A stretch of 64,000 nucleotides of DNA from Adiantum capillus-veneris (GCA_014529385.2 CM043945.1:229112-293111), one strand, 5' to 3'. Counted from the first letter of the stretch, positions 1-9,620 are shown. A program made the numbers and translations. Notes: generated from the sequence alone by a model not told the origin.

Positions 1-276
1 GGGCTTAGAAGGGGATGAAGAACATAGGAGAGTAGTAAAAGATAAAATCATAAAAGGAAACTATCAGAAGGGTATCATTCTCTCCAATGGTGTTTTAGTG
101 GGTGGCTCTTCATTCATGGGACAATCTCTTAGCAAGGAAATCCAAGCTTTTGAAGCCCCAATCATCTTCATATTGGGTTTCACCTCTTCAAGGTCAACTT
201 CTCCTCTCTTCACATATACCTTTTATCGGGGACACCATACCTTCTTAAGCGGAAGAGGACATGAATACTTGTGATA
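1..276. other. Unclassified flank left of the palindrome
   Basis: AT-rich DNA with no open reading frame that I recognise and no visible repeat. It ends where the inverted repeat begins at about 277. It is the only sequence flanking the left arm and has no counterpart beyond the right arm, because the right arm runs into the assembly gap. Confidence 0.5.
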
Positions 277-336
277 AACGGATGTTTCCAAATCTTCTTC
301 ATTTGGTTCTTTGGTGTATGGAGGTCGCACATTGTG

Positions 337-762
337 ATGCTTCTGGTCTTCATCATAGATGAAAAACTTGTTGATTGCTACATGTGGATATTTCATCGAT
401 CAGTACCAAAATCTATTCTCTTCCAATATATTGGAAGCAATAGAAACCTTTGTCTATTATCTACTTCTGTGGTAAAATATTTGAAATATCTTCCAATAGC
501 AGCTGGAAGCATGGATCAAGCTTTCCTAAATCATGAAGGTCATATAATTTTTTACTTGTTGATGAGCCTACCCAGGTTGAATGAATTTTATGAGCTACAG
601 TTCAAGAATTTTATCATACAAGCTCTTGAAGATCGTAGCAGATACATCAACTTTACACAGGAGGAAGAGCAACCAATCTTTTATATCACATTCATAGTGA
701 TATATGCAATGATGGACAACAGTAAAATCTACAAGTTTCTTCAAACCGAAATCAGTAAGTGA
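337..762 (+). CDS. Unrecognised ORF outside the CACTA terminus (left arm)
   Basis: An open frame of about 140 residues starts at the ATG at 337. It is hydrophobic and aromatic-rich, with possible membrane-like runs such as FYITFIVIYAMMD near the C-terminus. I do not recognise the family. A mirror copy lies at 6565-7005 on the minus strand. The frame is open in both arms, with a slightly different C-terminus caused by an indel near 745. It lies outside the CACTA terminus at 828, so it belongs to the sequence the transposon inserted into, possibly another repeat. It could be a chance ORF. Confidence 0.25.
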   Translation: MLLVFIIDEKLVDCYMWIFHRSVPKSILFQYIGSNRNLCLLSTSVVKYLKYLPIAAGSMDQAFLNHEGHIIFYLLMSLPRLNEFYELQFKNFIIQALEDRSRYINFTQEEEQPIFYITFIVIYAMMDNSKIYKFLQTEISK

Positions 763-827
763 TTCCATACCATACTAATTAGGAAATTTCGGAGGTCATT
801 TGGAGGGCCTTCTAAGAAAATGTATTT

Positions 828-1030
828 CACTACAAGAGGCCATTCATATTAGCGACGCTCACACAGCGGCGCTCAAAAAAAAAAATCCCGGCGTCGCTAT
901 GAGCGTCGCAAATCTACTTGTAAATTTGCGATGCTCATAGCAACGCTCATAAGAGACCCGACTGGGCTAAAAAAATAACAGAGAGCGCCCAAAAACTCAG
1001 ATCTCATATCTGAGTTTTTTCGGCCCCTCA
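828..1030. mobile_element. CACTA transposon terminus with subterminal repeats (left arm)
   Basis: The end starts CACTACAAGAGGCCATTC, a typical En/Spm (CACTA) terminal sequence. It is followed by many copies, in both orientations, of a GCGACGCTC / AGCGTCGC motif. Such subterminal repeats are where TNPA-type proteins bind in known CACTA elements. A perfect 11-bp stem hairpin (AAAACTCAGAT, 5-nt loop, complement) follows at about 990-1018. The same end, including the hairpin, occurs at 39770-39976 in the intact CACTA element and at 6316-6515 in the right arm. No matching opposite terminus is present in this arm. Confidence 0.85.
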
Positions 1031-1044
1031 AGCAAGGAGCAGTA

Positions 1045-1047
1045 ATG

Positions 1048-1090
<43 letters not shown>

Positions 1091-1500
1091 CTTCTCCACA
1101 CACACACACACACACGAGGAGAGGAAGGAGAGCCAGGTATGCTCCTTCCCTCTCCTCACTCTCATGTTCCCTTCCCCTCTTTCTCTCTCCCTCTCTCTCT
1201 CACACACACACACACATACACACACATAGTGTTTTTGAGAGAGAGAGAGTACAAACATAAACAAAAACGCACACACACATACATAAACAAAGAATGCACA
1301 CACACATTGAGAGAGGAAAAGAGAGAGAGAGAGAGCATGCATAAACAAAAAACGCACACATTGAGAGAGGAAAAGAGAGAGAGAACATGCATAAACAAAA
1401 AACGCACACATTGAGAGAGGAAAAGAGAGAGAAAAACATGCATAAACAAAAATGCACACACATTGAAGAGAAAGAGAGAGAAACTAATTAACGCTGTAGG
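1045..1500. repeat. Low-complexity (CT)n, (CA)n, (GA)n block
   Basis: Long (CT)n at 1049-1084, (CA)n runs, and four near-copies of a ~55-bp unit made of GCATAAACAAAAA, a CACA run and GAGAGAGGAAAAGAGAGA between 1270 and 1480. All ORFs here are simple-sequence translations. The same block in mirror image lies at 5870-6290, and a related version at 39250-39640 inside the full-length CACTA element, so it is a family-specific subterminal region. Confidence 0.85.
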
Positions 1501-1539
1501 AAACTAATTAAAATTAAAAGACCTAAAGATCTAGCCGAC

Positions 1540-1640
1540 AAGGAGTTGAACTCAAGACCTATTATTCAAGAGGAAATGGCATAACCAATCTATCATACTT
1601 GGCATGGGTGATAGAAAGGTTATACCATTTATCTCTTTTT
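1540..1640 (-). repeat. tRNA-like segment inside CACTA subterminal DNA
   Basis: Read on the minus strand, it contains GATAGATTGGTTATGCC followed about 25 bp later by TTGAGTTCAACTCC. That resembles the spacing of A and B boxes of a tRNA-derived promoter. The same segment recurs at 5745-5805 (plus) and twice in the full-length CACTA element (about 38960-39015 and 39165-39215). It may be a degenerate SINE head captured in the family, or an unrelated repeat. Confidence 0.35.
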
Positions 1641-1959
1641 ATTGGCACACATCCACACACGCGCACACACACAAGAAGAAGAGAGTTATAACGTCGTAGG
1701 AAACTATCCTAAAAGACGTTAAAGATTAGGTTAGATGTAGACTTACGTTAAATTAGATTTAGGTTTATTTAAGTTAAATTAGATTAGATTTAGGTTTATT
1801 TTTAATTAGATTTACGTTTATTTACACTAGATTTAGATTTACGTTATACTAGATTAGATTTAGGTCTCCATAGACTGCGATGCCTGCATGAAGCGGTGAA
1901 GAAAGCCATCAATGGAATATAGGGTATTGTTGCCTTCACTCATGGTGGGCTCCGTCGAT

Positions 1960-1963
<4 letters not shown>

Positions 1964-2034
<71 letters not shown>
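1964..2034. repeat. (GA)n microsatellite bordering the captured gene fragment
   Basis: About 70 bp of GA dinucleotides with one GG interruption near 1992. It abuts the captured exon directly. The mirror tract at 5303-5378 is also dinucleotide but a few repeats longer. Confidence 0.95.
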
Positions 2035-2036
<2 letters not shown>

Positions 2037-2038
2037 AT

Positions 2039-3340
2039 GAAGCTCTCATCCTGCAGAAAGAGGTTTTCTTGCACAGGTCTACAGATGTAGTTGACCCCTG
2101 ACCTGAATGGTTAAACCAATCCTCCACTTCTTTGTTACTTTTTGATGGTCTTAGGCTTTGTCTTATTGCTTGGAAGGTGGCTTCATCAGGTAGTGTCTCC
2201 TTGTATTTTTCCAGCTTTCTCAAAAGCATCTTCGAAGGCATTCCATTGGATTGCTGGATGTTTCCATTGCCTCATCATCACTACTATCCTCTGAAACAAA
2301 TCCACTCCTCTCCTCTTGGACTCTGGAAATAATAGCCAGGGAGAAATCCTCCCTTAAATAAAAGACACTTTGCACATCATGTAAGAAGATATAGGTCCTG
2401 TCTCCAATCCTGAAGTCAGGCACAGCAGGCAACATCATCTGAGCATGCTTCTCAGTGAAGTTACTGACATCCAATGGAAGTTTGATTTCTGTGGTTTTCA
2501 CAGAGAGCATCTTACTTCTTTTTACTTCAATTGCCTCAACCTCAAGGTCGACTGTGTCTTCAACCTCCTCGACTTCTTGTATCTGAGTTGTCTCCTCGCA
2601 TTCTTCATCTGTGCTGCATCTTGCTCCTCTAACACCTCATCAGGATTCTGCATGAGAAATCCAAACAGGCTGTTCAGGTAAATCATAAAGCCAAAGGCTT
2701 CCCTGAATGAGTTTGCATTCTTTTTGATGGAAAAGGGCAGGCTGAATGTCGACAAGAAGGTGGTAATTACCTATACTTCTTCAGTCCCTGTCCCTTTCCA
2801 CCACAGTCATTTAAATGCACAAGAGTCATAGTAGGCAGAACAACCCTCCCTACCTGCACCATCACTTCAAACTTATCTCTGTAAGACTGTAAGAAATTAC
2901 TGTGCTGAGCTAAACAGGTCTTCAATGTCAAACTTTGGATTAAACATAGAATGAACTAGATCAAACTTGTCCCCAGCACCACAAGATGCTTCAAAATCAA
3001 CAGCCTCTCATCAGTTGCAGGTGGGTCTTCCAGAGAAGACACATCCTCTTTGGCTTTACATTTCGTTGCACAGGGACTACTTTCTAGCACATTTGCATCA
3101 TCTGAGAAGTCTATATTCCTCTTTCTTGTATTTTCTTCAGAAGTACTGTACAGGGCACCACAGCCTTGTAGGGTGAGGGATCCTCTTGCCCTAGTGACCT
3201 CTTTGATTGATCTTCACCAATTGACTTTCTTCAGATATGTCCTGACAAAAGTCAACAGTTCTTTTGGCAGAAACATTAAGCAACTGAGCCTGCAAAGGTT
3301 GAAATCCCTGGCACAAGCTCTGGGTCTGGTTTCAGCCTCT
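2039..3340 (-). pseudogene. Captured gene fragment, left-arm copy (frameshifted)
   Basis: Mirror of the fragment described at 4024-5302, read on the minus strand. Single-base deletions (near 2073, 2612, 3000 and 3131) break it into short frames, while the right-arm copy is open across both exons. I do not recognise the protein. Both exons and the short intron are still in order here. Confidence 0.6.
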
Positions 3341-3421
3341 TTTGCCTACTGGACCTTAATCCTATTCATCAAGAAACATGACAAGTCCTCACTCATCTCT
3401 CTCTCTCTCTCTCTCTATCAG

Positions 3422-3436
3422 ATATATATTATATAA

Positions 3437-3475
<39 letters not shown>

Positions 3476-3506
3476 GATATATATATATATATATATAATA
3501 TATTAT

Positions 3507-3560
<54 letters not shown>

Positions 3561-3586
3561 TATATATATGAATATATAATATATAT

Positions 3587-3631
<45 letters not shown>

Positions 3632-3636
3632 ATATG

Positions 3637-3681
<45 letters not shown>

Positions 3682-3687
3682 TATAAA

Positions 3688-3722
<35 letters not shown>

Positions 3723-3794
3723 ATATATATATAGAATATAATATATCGATATATATAAGTATATATAATATATATATATATAAATAATATATAT

Positions 3795-3826
<32 letters not shown>

Positions 3827-3856
3827 ATATATATTATATATATATATAATATTATA

Positions 3857-3889
<33 letters not shown>

Positions 3890-3897
3890 CTATATAT

Positions 3898-3928
<31 letters not shown>
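3422..3928. repeat. (TA)n-rich microsatellite at the centre of the palindrome
   Basis: About 500 bp of almost pure TA dinucleotide with a few TAA, ATG and CG interruptions. It is itself self-complementary and forms the spacer of the large inverted repeat. It is flanked by (CT)n on the left (3397-3417) and (GA)n on the right (3933-3950). The derived reading frames (Tyr-Ile repeats) are not genes. Confidence 0.97.
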
Positions 3929-3930
<2 letters not shown>

Positions 3931-4023
3931 CTGGAGAGAGAGAGAGAGAGTGAGCTTGTCATGTTTCTTGATGATAGGATTAAGGTCCAGTAGGCAAAAG
4001 AGGCTGAAACCAGACCCGAGCTT

Positions 4024-4485
4024 GTGCCAGGATTTCAACCTTTGCAGGCTCAGTTGCTTAATGTTTCTGCCAAAAGAACTGTTGACTTTTGTCAGGACAT
4101 ATCTGAAGAAAAGTCAATTGGTGAAGATCAATCAAAGAGGTCACTAGGGCAAGAGGATCCCTCACCCTACAAGGCTGTGGTGCCCTGTACAGTACTTCTG
4201 AAGAAAAATACAAGAAAGAGGAATATAGACTTCTCAGATGATGCAAATGTGCTAGAAAGTAGTCCCTGTGCAACGAAATGTAAAGCCAAAGAGGATGTGT
4301 CTTCTCTGGAAGACCCACCTGCAACTGATGAGAGGCTGTTTGATTTTGAAGCATCTTGTGGTGCTGGGGACAAGTTTGATCTAGTTCATTCTATGTTTAA
4401 TCCAAAGTTTGACATTGAAGACCTGTTAGCTCAGCACAGTAATTTCTTACAGTCTTACAGAGATAAGTTTGAAGTGATGGTGCAG
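4024..4485 (+). pseudogene. Captured gene fragment, exon A (right arm)
   Basis: About 154 codons are open from 4024, ending at a canonical donor CAG|GTAGGG. The protein is acidic and serine-rich with a K-K-N-T-R-K-R basic patch near residue 64 and a FDLVHSMFNPKFDIEDLL segment near the end. The frame has no stop until it enters the intron. The exon starts a short distance from a (GA)n tract (3933-3950), so its true 5' part is missing. I do not recognise the family. The splice-competent structure suggests a host gene copied at DNA level into a CACTA element rather than transposon coding sequence. Confidence 0.55.
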
Positions 4486-4690
4486 GTAGGGAGGGTTGTT
4501 CTGCCTACTATGACTCTTGTGCATTTAAATGACTGTGGTGGAAAGGGACAGGGACTGAAGAAGTATAGGTAATTACCACCTTCTTGTCGACATTCAGCCT
4601 GCCCTTTTCCATCAAAAAGAATGCAAACTCATTCAGGAAGCCTTTGGCTTTATGATTTACCTGAACAGCCTGTTTGGATTTCTCATGCAG
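4486..4690 (+). other. Probable 205-bp phase-0 intron in the captured gene
   Basis: Starts GTAGGG, ends TTTCTCATGCAG, and contains a pyrimidine-rich 3' part. Exon A stops on a codon boundary at 4485 and exon B resumes in the matching frame at 4691. Retention of an intron argues that the fragment was captured from genomic DNA and not by reverse transcription. Confidence 0.6.
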
Positions 4691-5301
4691 AATCCTGATG
4701 AGGTGTTAGAGGAGCAAGATGCAGCACCAGATGAAGAATGCGAGGAGACAACTCAGATACAAGAAGTCGAGGAGGTTGAAGACACAGTCGACCTTGAGGT
4801 TGAGGCAATTGAAGTACAAAGAAGTAAGATGCTCTCTGTGAAAACCACAGAAATCAAACTTCCATTGGATGTCAGTAACTTCACTGAGAAGCATGCTCAG
4901 ATGATGTTGCCTGCTGTGCCTGACTTCAGGATTGGAGACAGGACCTATATCTTCTTACATGATGTGCAAAGTGTCTTTTATTTAAGGGAGGATTTCTCCC
5001 TGGCTATTATTTCCAGAGTCCAAGAGGAGAGGAGTGGATTTGTTTCAGAGGATAGTAGTGATGATGAGGCAATGGAAACATCCAGCAATCCAATGGAATG
5101 CCTTCGAAGATGCTTTGAGAAAGCTGAAAAATACAAGGAGACACTACCTGATGAAGCCACCTTCCAAGCAATAAGACAAAGCCTAAGACCATCAAAAAGT
5201 AACAAAGAAGTGGAGGATTGGTTTAACCATTCAGGTCAGGGGTCAACTACATCTGTAGACCTGTGGCAAGAAAACCTCTTTCTGCAGGATGAGAGCTTCA
5301 T

Positions 5302-5302
<1 letters not shown>
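4691..5302 (+). pseudogene. Captured gene fragment, exon B (right arm)
   Basis: Opens with NPDEVLEEQDAAPDEE and stays open for about 204 codons until it runs into a (CT)n tract that encodes only Leu-Ser repeats. It has an acidic N-terminal stretch, a middle globular-looking part (LPAVPDFRIGDRTYIFLHDV), and a C-terminal charged helix-like part (KYKETLPDEATFQAIRQSL). I cannot assign a family. Truncation by the microsatellite shows it is not a complete gene. Another internal splice cannot be excluded. Confidence 0.55.

Positions 5303-5378
<76 letters not shown>
5303..5378. repeat. (CT)n microsatellite truncating captured exon B
   Basis: A pure CT run of about 76 bp that begins directly after coding sequence. 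It is the mirror of 1964-2034, with a different repeat number and without that copy's interruption. Confidence 0.95.
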
Positions 5379-5381
<3 letters not shown>

Positions 5382-6253
5382 GATCGACGGAGCCCACCAT
5401 GAGTGAAGGCAACAATACCCTATATTCCATTGATGGCTTTCTTCACCCGCTTCATGCAGGCATCGCAGTCTATGGAGACCTAAATCTAATCTAGTATAAC
5501 GTAAATCTAAATCTAGTGTAAATAAACGTAAATCTAATTAAAAATAAACCTAAATCTAATCTAATTTAACTTAAATAAACCTAAATCTAATTTAACGTAA
5601 GTCTACATCTAACCTAATCTTTAACGTCTTTTAGGATAGTTTCCTACGACGTTATAACTCTCTTCTTCTTGTGTGTGTGCGCGTGTGTGGATGTGTGCCA
5701 ATAAAAAGAGATAAATGGTATAACCTTTCTATCACCCATGCCAAGTATGATAGATTGGTTATGCCATTTCCCTCTTGAATAATAGGTCTTGAGTTCAACT
5801 CCTTGTCGGCTAGATCTTTAGGTCTTTTAATTTTAATTAGTTTCCTACAGCGTTAAATTAGTTTCTCTCTCTTTCTCTCTCAATGTGTGTGCATTTTTTT
5901 GTTTATGCATGTTTTCTCTCTCTTTTCCTCTCTCAATGTGTGCGTTTTTTGTTTATGCATGTTCTCTCTCTCTTTTCCTCTCTCAATGTGTGCGTTTTTT
6001 GTTTATGCATGCTCTCTCTCTCTCTCTTTTCCTCTCTCAATGTGTGTGTGCATTCTTTGTTTATGTATGTGTGTGTGCGTTTTTGTTTATGTTTGTACTC
6101 TCTCTCTCTCAAAAACACTATGTGTGTGTATGTGTGTGTGTGTGTGAGAGAGAGAGGGAGAGAGAAAGAGGGGAAGGGAACATGAGAGTGAGGAGAGGGA
6201 AGGAGCATACCTGGCTCTCCTTCCTCTCCTCGTGTGTGTGTGTGTGTGTGGAG

Positions 6254-6294
<41 letters not shown>

Positions 6295-6315
6295 CATTAC
6301 CTGCTCCTTGCTTGA

Positions 6316-6515
6316 GGGCGCCGAAAAACTCAGATATGAGATCTGAGTTTTTGGGCGCTCTCTGTTATTTTTTTAGCCCAGTCGGCGTCTCTATGAGCGT
6401 TGCTATGAGCATCGCAAATTTACAAGTAGATTTGCGACGCTCATAGCGACGCCGGGATTTTTTTTTTTGAGCGCCGCTGTGTGAGCGTCGCTAATATGAA
6501 TGGCCTCTTGTAGTG
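6316..6515. mobile_element. CACTA transposon terminus (right arm)
   Basis: Ends GCCTCTTGTAGTG at 6515, the inverted form of the terminus at 828. It carries the same GCGACGCTC-type subterminal repeats and hairpin. Flanking triplets are TTT left of 828 and AAA right of 6515. They are mirror images, not a direct duplication. The two termini are therefore copies of one end within a larger palindrome, not the two ends of one inserted element. Confidence 0.85.
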
Positions 6516-6564
6516 AAATACATTTTCTTAGAAGGCCCTCCAAATGACCTCCGAAATTTCCTAA

Positions 6565-7005
6565 TTAGTATGGTATGGAATCACTTACTGATTTCGGTTG
6601 AAGAAACTTGTAGATTTTACTGTTGTCCATCATTGCATATATCACTATGAATGTGATATAAAAGATTGGTTGCTCTTCCTCCTGTGTAAAGTTGATGTAT
6701 CTGCTACGATCTTCAAGAGCTTGTATGATAAAATTCTTGAACTGTAGCTCATAAAATTCATTCAACCTGGGTAGGCTCATCAACAAGTAAAAAATTATAT
6801 GACCTTCATGATTTAGGAAAGCTTGATCCATGCTTCCAGCTGCTATTGGAAGATATTTCAAATATTTTACCACAGAAGTAGATAATAGACAAAGGTTTCT
6901 ATTGCTTCCAATATATTGGAAGAGAATAGATTTTGGTACTGATCGATGAAATATCCACATGTAGCAATCAACAAGTTTTTCATCTATGATGAAGACCAGA
7001 AGCAT
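6565..7005 (-). CDS. Unrecognised ORF (right-arm mirror of 337-762)
   Basis: Same protein as the left-arm ORF apart from the last residues. No family recognised. Listed only because the frame is preserved in both arms. Confidence 0.2.
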   Translation of the reverse strand: MLLVFIIDEKLVDCYMWIFHRSVPKSILFQYIGSNRNLCLLSTSVVKYLKYLPIAAGSMDQAFLNHEGHIIFYLLMSLPRLNEFYELQFKNFIIQALEDRSRYINFTQEEEQPIFYITFIVIYAMMDNSKIYKFLQPKSVSDSIPY

Positions 7006-7065
7006 CACAATGTGCGACCTCCATACACCAAAGAACCAAATGAAGAAGATTTGGAAACATCCGTT

Positions 7066-7265
7066 NNNNNNNNNNNNNNNNNNNNNNNNNNNNNNNNNNN
7101 NNNNNNNNNNNNNNNNNNNNNNNNNNNNNNNNNNNNNNNNNNNNNNNNNNNNNNNNNNNNNNNNNNNNNNNNNNNNNNNNNNNNNNNNNNNNNNNNNNNN
7201 NNNNNNNNNNNNNNNNNNNNNNNNNNNNNNNNNNNNNNNNNNNNNNNNNNNNNNNNNNNNNNNNN
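7066..7265. other. Assembly gap of exactly 200 N
   Basis: Runs of N from 7066 to 7265. The round size suggests a scaffold placeholder. The inverted repeat terminates exactly here, so the gap edge is a contig end. Confidence 1.
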
Positions 7266-7591
7266 AAACCTACCCATCCCAATTGCAATAGCTAAGGACA
7301 ACGACTTAAATTATAGAAGGGCTAGCGTGACAATGTTAATAAAAATTCTCATTTATTACTTTTCATAGGAGAAGCAGGTACTATCTGTTATTCATTATAA
7401 GCTTTATCAAATACGTCTTTAGTGTATTATTTAAAAAAAATATATATGTTCTCTCTTAATATAATCAAACTCATCATATAAGCTCTATTTAATAGACTAT
7501 TCAAGAATCTTTTCAAATCGTACTAAAAGAAAAGATGTGCCATACTACATTCTTTTCGACTTTAAGAACTTCAAAGATTAGTCCTATTACA
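7266..7591 (-). repeat. 3' LTR (partial) of a minus-strand gypsy element
   Basis: Matches 9350-9620 with small indels and ends GTCCTATTACA at 7591, the same end as the right-hand copy. Its other boundary is lost in the gap. Confidence 0.7.
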
Positions 7592-7605
7592 TTCTCCCCT
7601 TATCA
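7592..7605 (-). promoter_or_regulatory. Polypurine tract next to the LTR
   Basis: On the minus strand it reads GATAAGGGGAGAA directly before the LTR, as expected for the plus-strand primer of a retrotransposon lying on the minus strand. Confidence 0.65.
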
Positions 7606-7820
7606 ATCACAATTAACTCTGTCCTCAGAGTTGGAAAGAGAGGAAAATTCTCTTTGCAAAACACTAAGATCAACCCATGATGCATCCTCTACTGGATAGT
7701 TATGCCCACTTAACCAAAACTTCCACAATGTCTCTATTTCTCAAATGTTTAACTACGCTTATTTAGCACTAAGTCTGGTTCTACAGTCAATGTTCCGTCA
7801 TCTTTCAACTTAGAGTTGTC

Positions 7821-8054
7821 CTATAAAACATGATGCACATTAGGAACATACTTTTTCAATAAACTCACATGGAATACAGGATGCACTTTAACATGAGAAG
7901 GCAATTCCAATTTGTAAGCTAATGAACCAATGCGCTTCAAAATTTTAAATGGCCCTGCAAATCGTGGAGACAATCTTCTATCCTTTCCAAGAATCAAATG
8001 AGACTTCTCAGGAATAACCTTTAAGAAAACTATGTCACCAGTTTCATACTCCAC
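7821..8054 (-). pseudogene. Ty3/gypsy pol C-terminal fragment (integrase tail)
   Basis: About 77 residues with the gypsy integrase C-terminal pattern: a GD.VFLK start, then LSPRFAGPFKILKRIG, then YKLELPSHVKVHPVFHVSLL. This part binds DNA and links the integrase core to the chromodomain in plant gypsy elements. Nothing upstream of it remains, because the DNA from 8091 on is a different element. It lies between two LTR copies (7266-7591 and 9280-9620) and so marks an internally deleted gypsy insertion. Confidence 0.85.
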
Positions 8055-8090
8055 AACACGATGTCATAATACAATTTATGGCTCTTTTTG

Positions 8091-8360
8091 CAGGGATTTC
8101 ATTAACGTAATCATGATCGGGTGATTACGTAAATAACTATAGTATTTACACAAAAACATCACGTGATCACGTTAATTGTTAACGTGACTTTGATGATGAC
8201 CTGCAAAAACCTATAGAGCCGGTCAGCCCACCGGGCTTCCACAACTTCCATGTGGGCACTGTCGGGCATCTGTGTTATACCGGCGGGGTCCCGCGGGTTA
8301 CTGCATTATCCCGACGGGCCCGCCGGGAAAATAAAAAAAACCCGCGGGCTTAATTATATA
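8091..8360 (+). mobile_element. Orphan hAT-like terminus related to the 28185 element
   Basis: Begins CAGGGATTTCATTAACGTAA, close to both ends of the complete hAT-like element (CAGGGATTTTAATTACG and CAGGGATTTCAAAATGACG). It also shares the following ACCTRCAAAAACC segment and a GC-rich CCGGCGGG/CCCGCGGG stretch, then a TATATATAG box near 8355. No opposite CCCTG end or 8-bp duplication was found before 9279, so the copy is truncated or the other end has diverged. Confidence 0.55.
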
Positions 8361-9279
8361 TAGTAAATAGTGTGCTAACCTGGTTTTTTATCTAGGCAAA
8401 TCCTTGTGGAGTGTATCCGAGTGCCGGGTATTGTCATCTCCTTGTGATTTGACCTAAGGTTATAGAGTCACAGGTCCTTTTTTGGGCTGGACGTGATTCT
8501 TAATTCGGTAACCACTTCTAAAAAATTTTAATTCGTTTAATTACCAACATAAAGGTACGAAACCAAAACAACTAAAAACTTGGGGAATCATGCTCATTGC
8601 GAAGAAGCCATTGGTCCAAATGAGGACTGTAATTGGTTTTGGAAGATGGGCATATGTAAATGTTTAGTCGATAGTCAAGGGTTGGATGTCCTCTACTAGT
8701 GTACCGGGCATATAAAGATCTTTGAAGTCTTATATGGAATTTGATTTACAATATAAGAGCTATAATCCTTGATTGGGTTAAAATAGCTTTTATATATTGA
8801 ATTGGTTGCATGGGTGGGCTACAATCCTTCACTGGGTTCAAGTAGTCCCCAATTGGGTGATTATATTGAAGATTTATTTGCGTTAGCTCATGCATTGGTT
8901 TATATATTTGTTTGCATTATTTATTAAGATAGAATTATTAGTGCATGAAATGGCCAATTATATATTTTTATTGCTTTCGTTTGTTTTGTAGAAAATGAAA
9001 TTAGATGTACTGTCTTATTGTTTGCAAATCAAAGTGGACATATAAATAATAATCATTATAATAATTAAATGCATAGAGAGATTCATAGTATTGTTTATGG
9101 TTATTACTCCATGTATAGATTACATTGCAATGTGTATGGTTGCTCACAATATAGGTGATTGATATGTGGATTGACTAGCGCGCATTGAAAATCTCATATT
9201 GTGCATCAATGGTTACTTTCATATTGAATGTTTTTTAAATTATCATATATATTGAAAATAAAAAAATTTGTTTTCAGTT
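8361..9279. other. AT-rich DNA without recognised features
   Basis: No ORF of note and no repeat that I can match elsewhere in the window. It is probably the interior of the orphan hAT-like copy or of the gypsy remnant. Confidence 0.4.
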
Positions 9280-9620
9280 TGTAACATCTTGGGTCTCCAC
9301 TACTTTCCACTTACTTTACTTATTTTAAGCCTACCCATGAATTTTAAGCTAAAACACATAAATATAAAACACTGATGTTAATAAAAATCTCAATTTTATT
9401 GTTCATAAACAGACTATCTGTTATTCATTAATCTTTATCAAATACGTCTTTAGTGTATTATTTAAAAAAAGAATATATGTTCTCTCTTAATATATCAAAC
9501 TCATTCATATAAGCTCTATTTAATAGACTATTCAACAATCTTTCAAATCGTGCTAAACGAAAGATGTATCCTACTACATTCTTTTCGACTTTACGAACTT
9601 CAAAGATTAGTCCTATTACA
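9280..9620 (-). repeat. 5' LTR of the minus-strand gypsy remnant
   Basis: A 341-bp copy bounded by TGTAACA and CCTATTACA, an imperfect inverted TG...CA pair. It matches the partial copy ending at 7591. No tRNA-complementary primer site is visible next to 9280, consistent with internal deletion or replacement. Confidence 0.65.

Larger units (their letters stand above)
277..3421. repeat. Left arm of a ~3.1 kb inverted repeat
   Basis: This stretch reappears as its reverse complement at 3929-7065 in the same order: an unknown ORF, a CACTA end, (GA)n/(CA)n tracts, a gene fragment, and a (CT)n tract. Several single-base losses in short homopolymers separate it from the right arm. Examples are one C near 2073, one G near 2612, one A near 3000 and one T near 3131. 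Microsatellite lengths also differ. The losses break reading frames that are open in the right arm. This pattern suits an under-polished long read or a fold-back artefact as well as a decaying natural palindrome. Confidence 0.95.
3929..7065. repeat. Right arm of the ~3.1 kb inverted repeat
   Basis: Reverse complement of 277-3421. The last bases before the gap (ending CATCCGTT) pair with the bases starting at 277, so the arm is cut off by the gap and the true palindrome could be longer. This arm keeps reading frames that are broken in the left arm. Confidence 0.95.

Noticed and set aside
1028-1463. Cys/Val and Leu/Ser-rich ORFs in the (CA)n/(GA)n blocks (also 5883-6346, 39202-39794)
   Set aside because: Simple-sequence translations, open in both strands and several frames at once.
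3422-3928. Long Tyr-Ile ORFs across the palindrome centre
   Set aside because: They are translations of a TA dinucleotide microsatellite in several frames, with no start context or composition of a real protein.
828-6515. One CACTA element spanning 828-6515 with both ends
   Set aside because: Flanking triplets are TTT and AAA, mirror images rather than a direct duplication, and homology continues outside both ends. The symmetry comes from the large palindrome.
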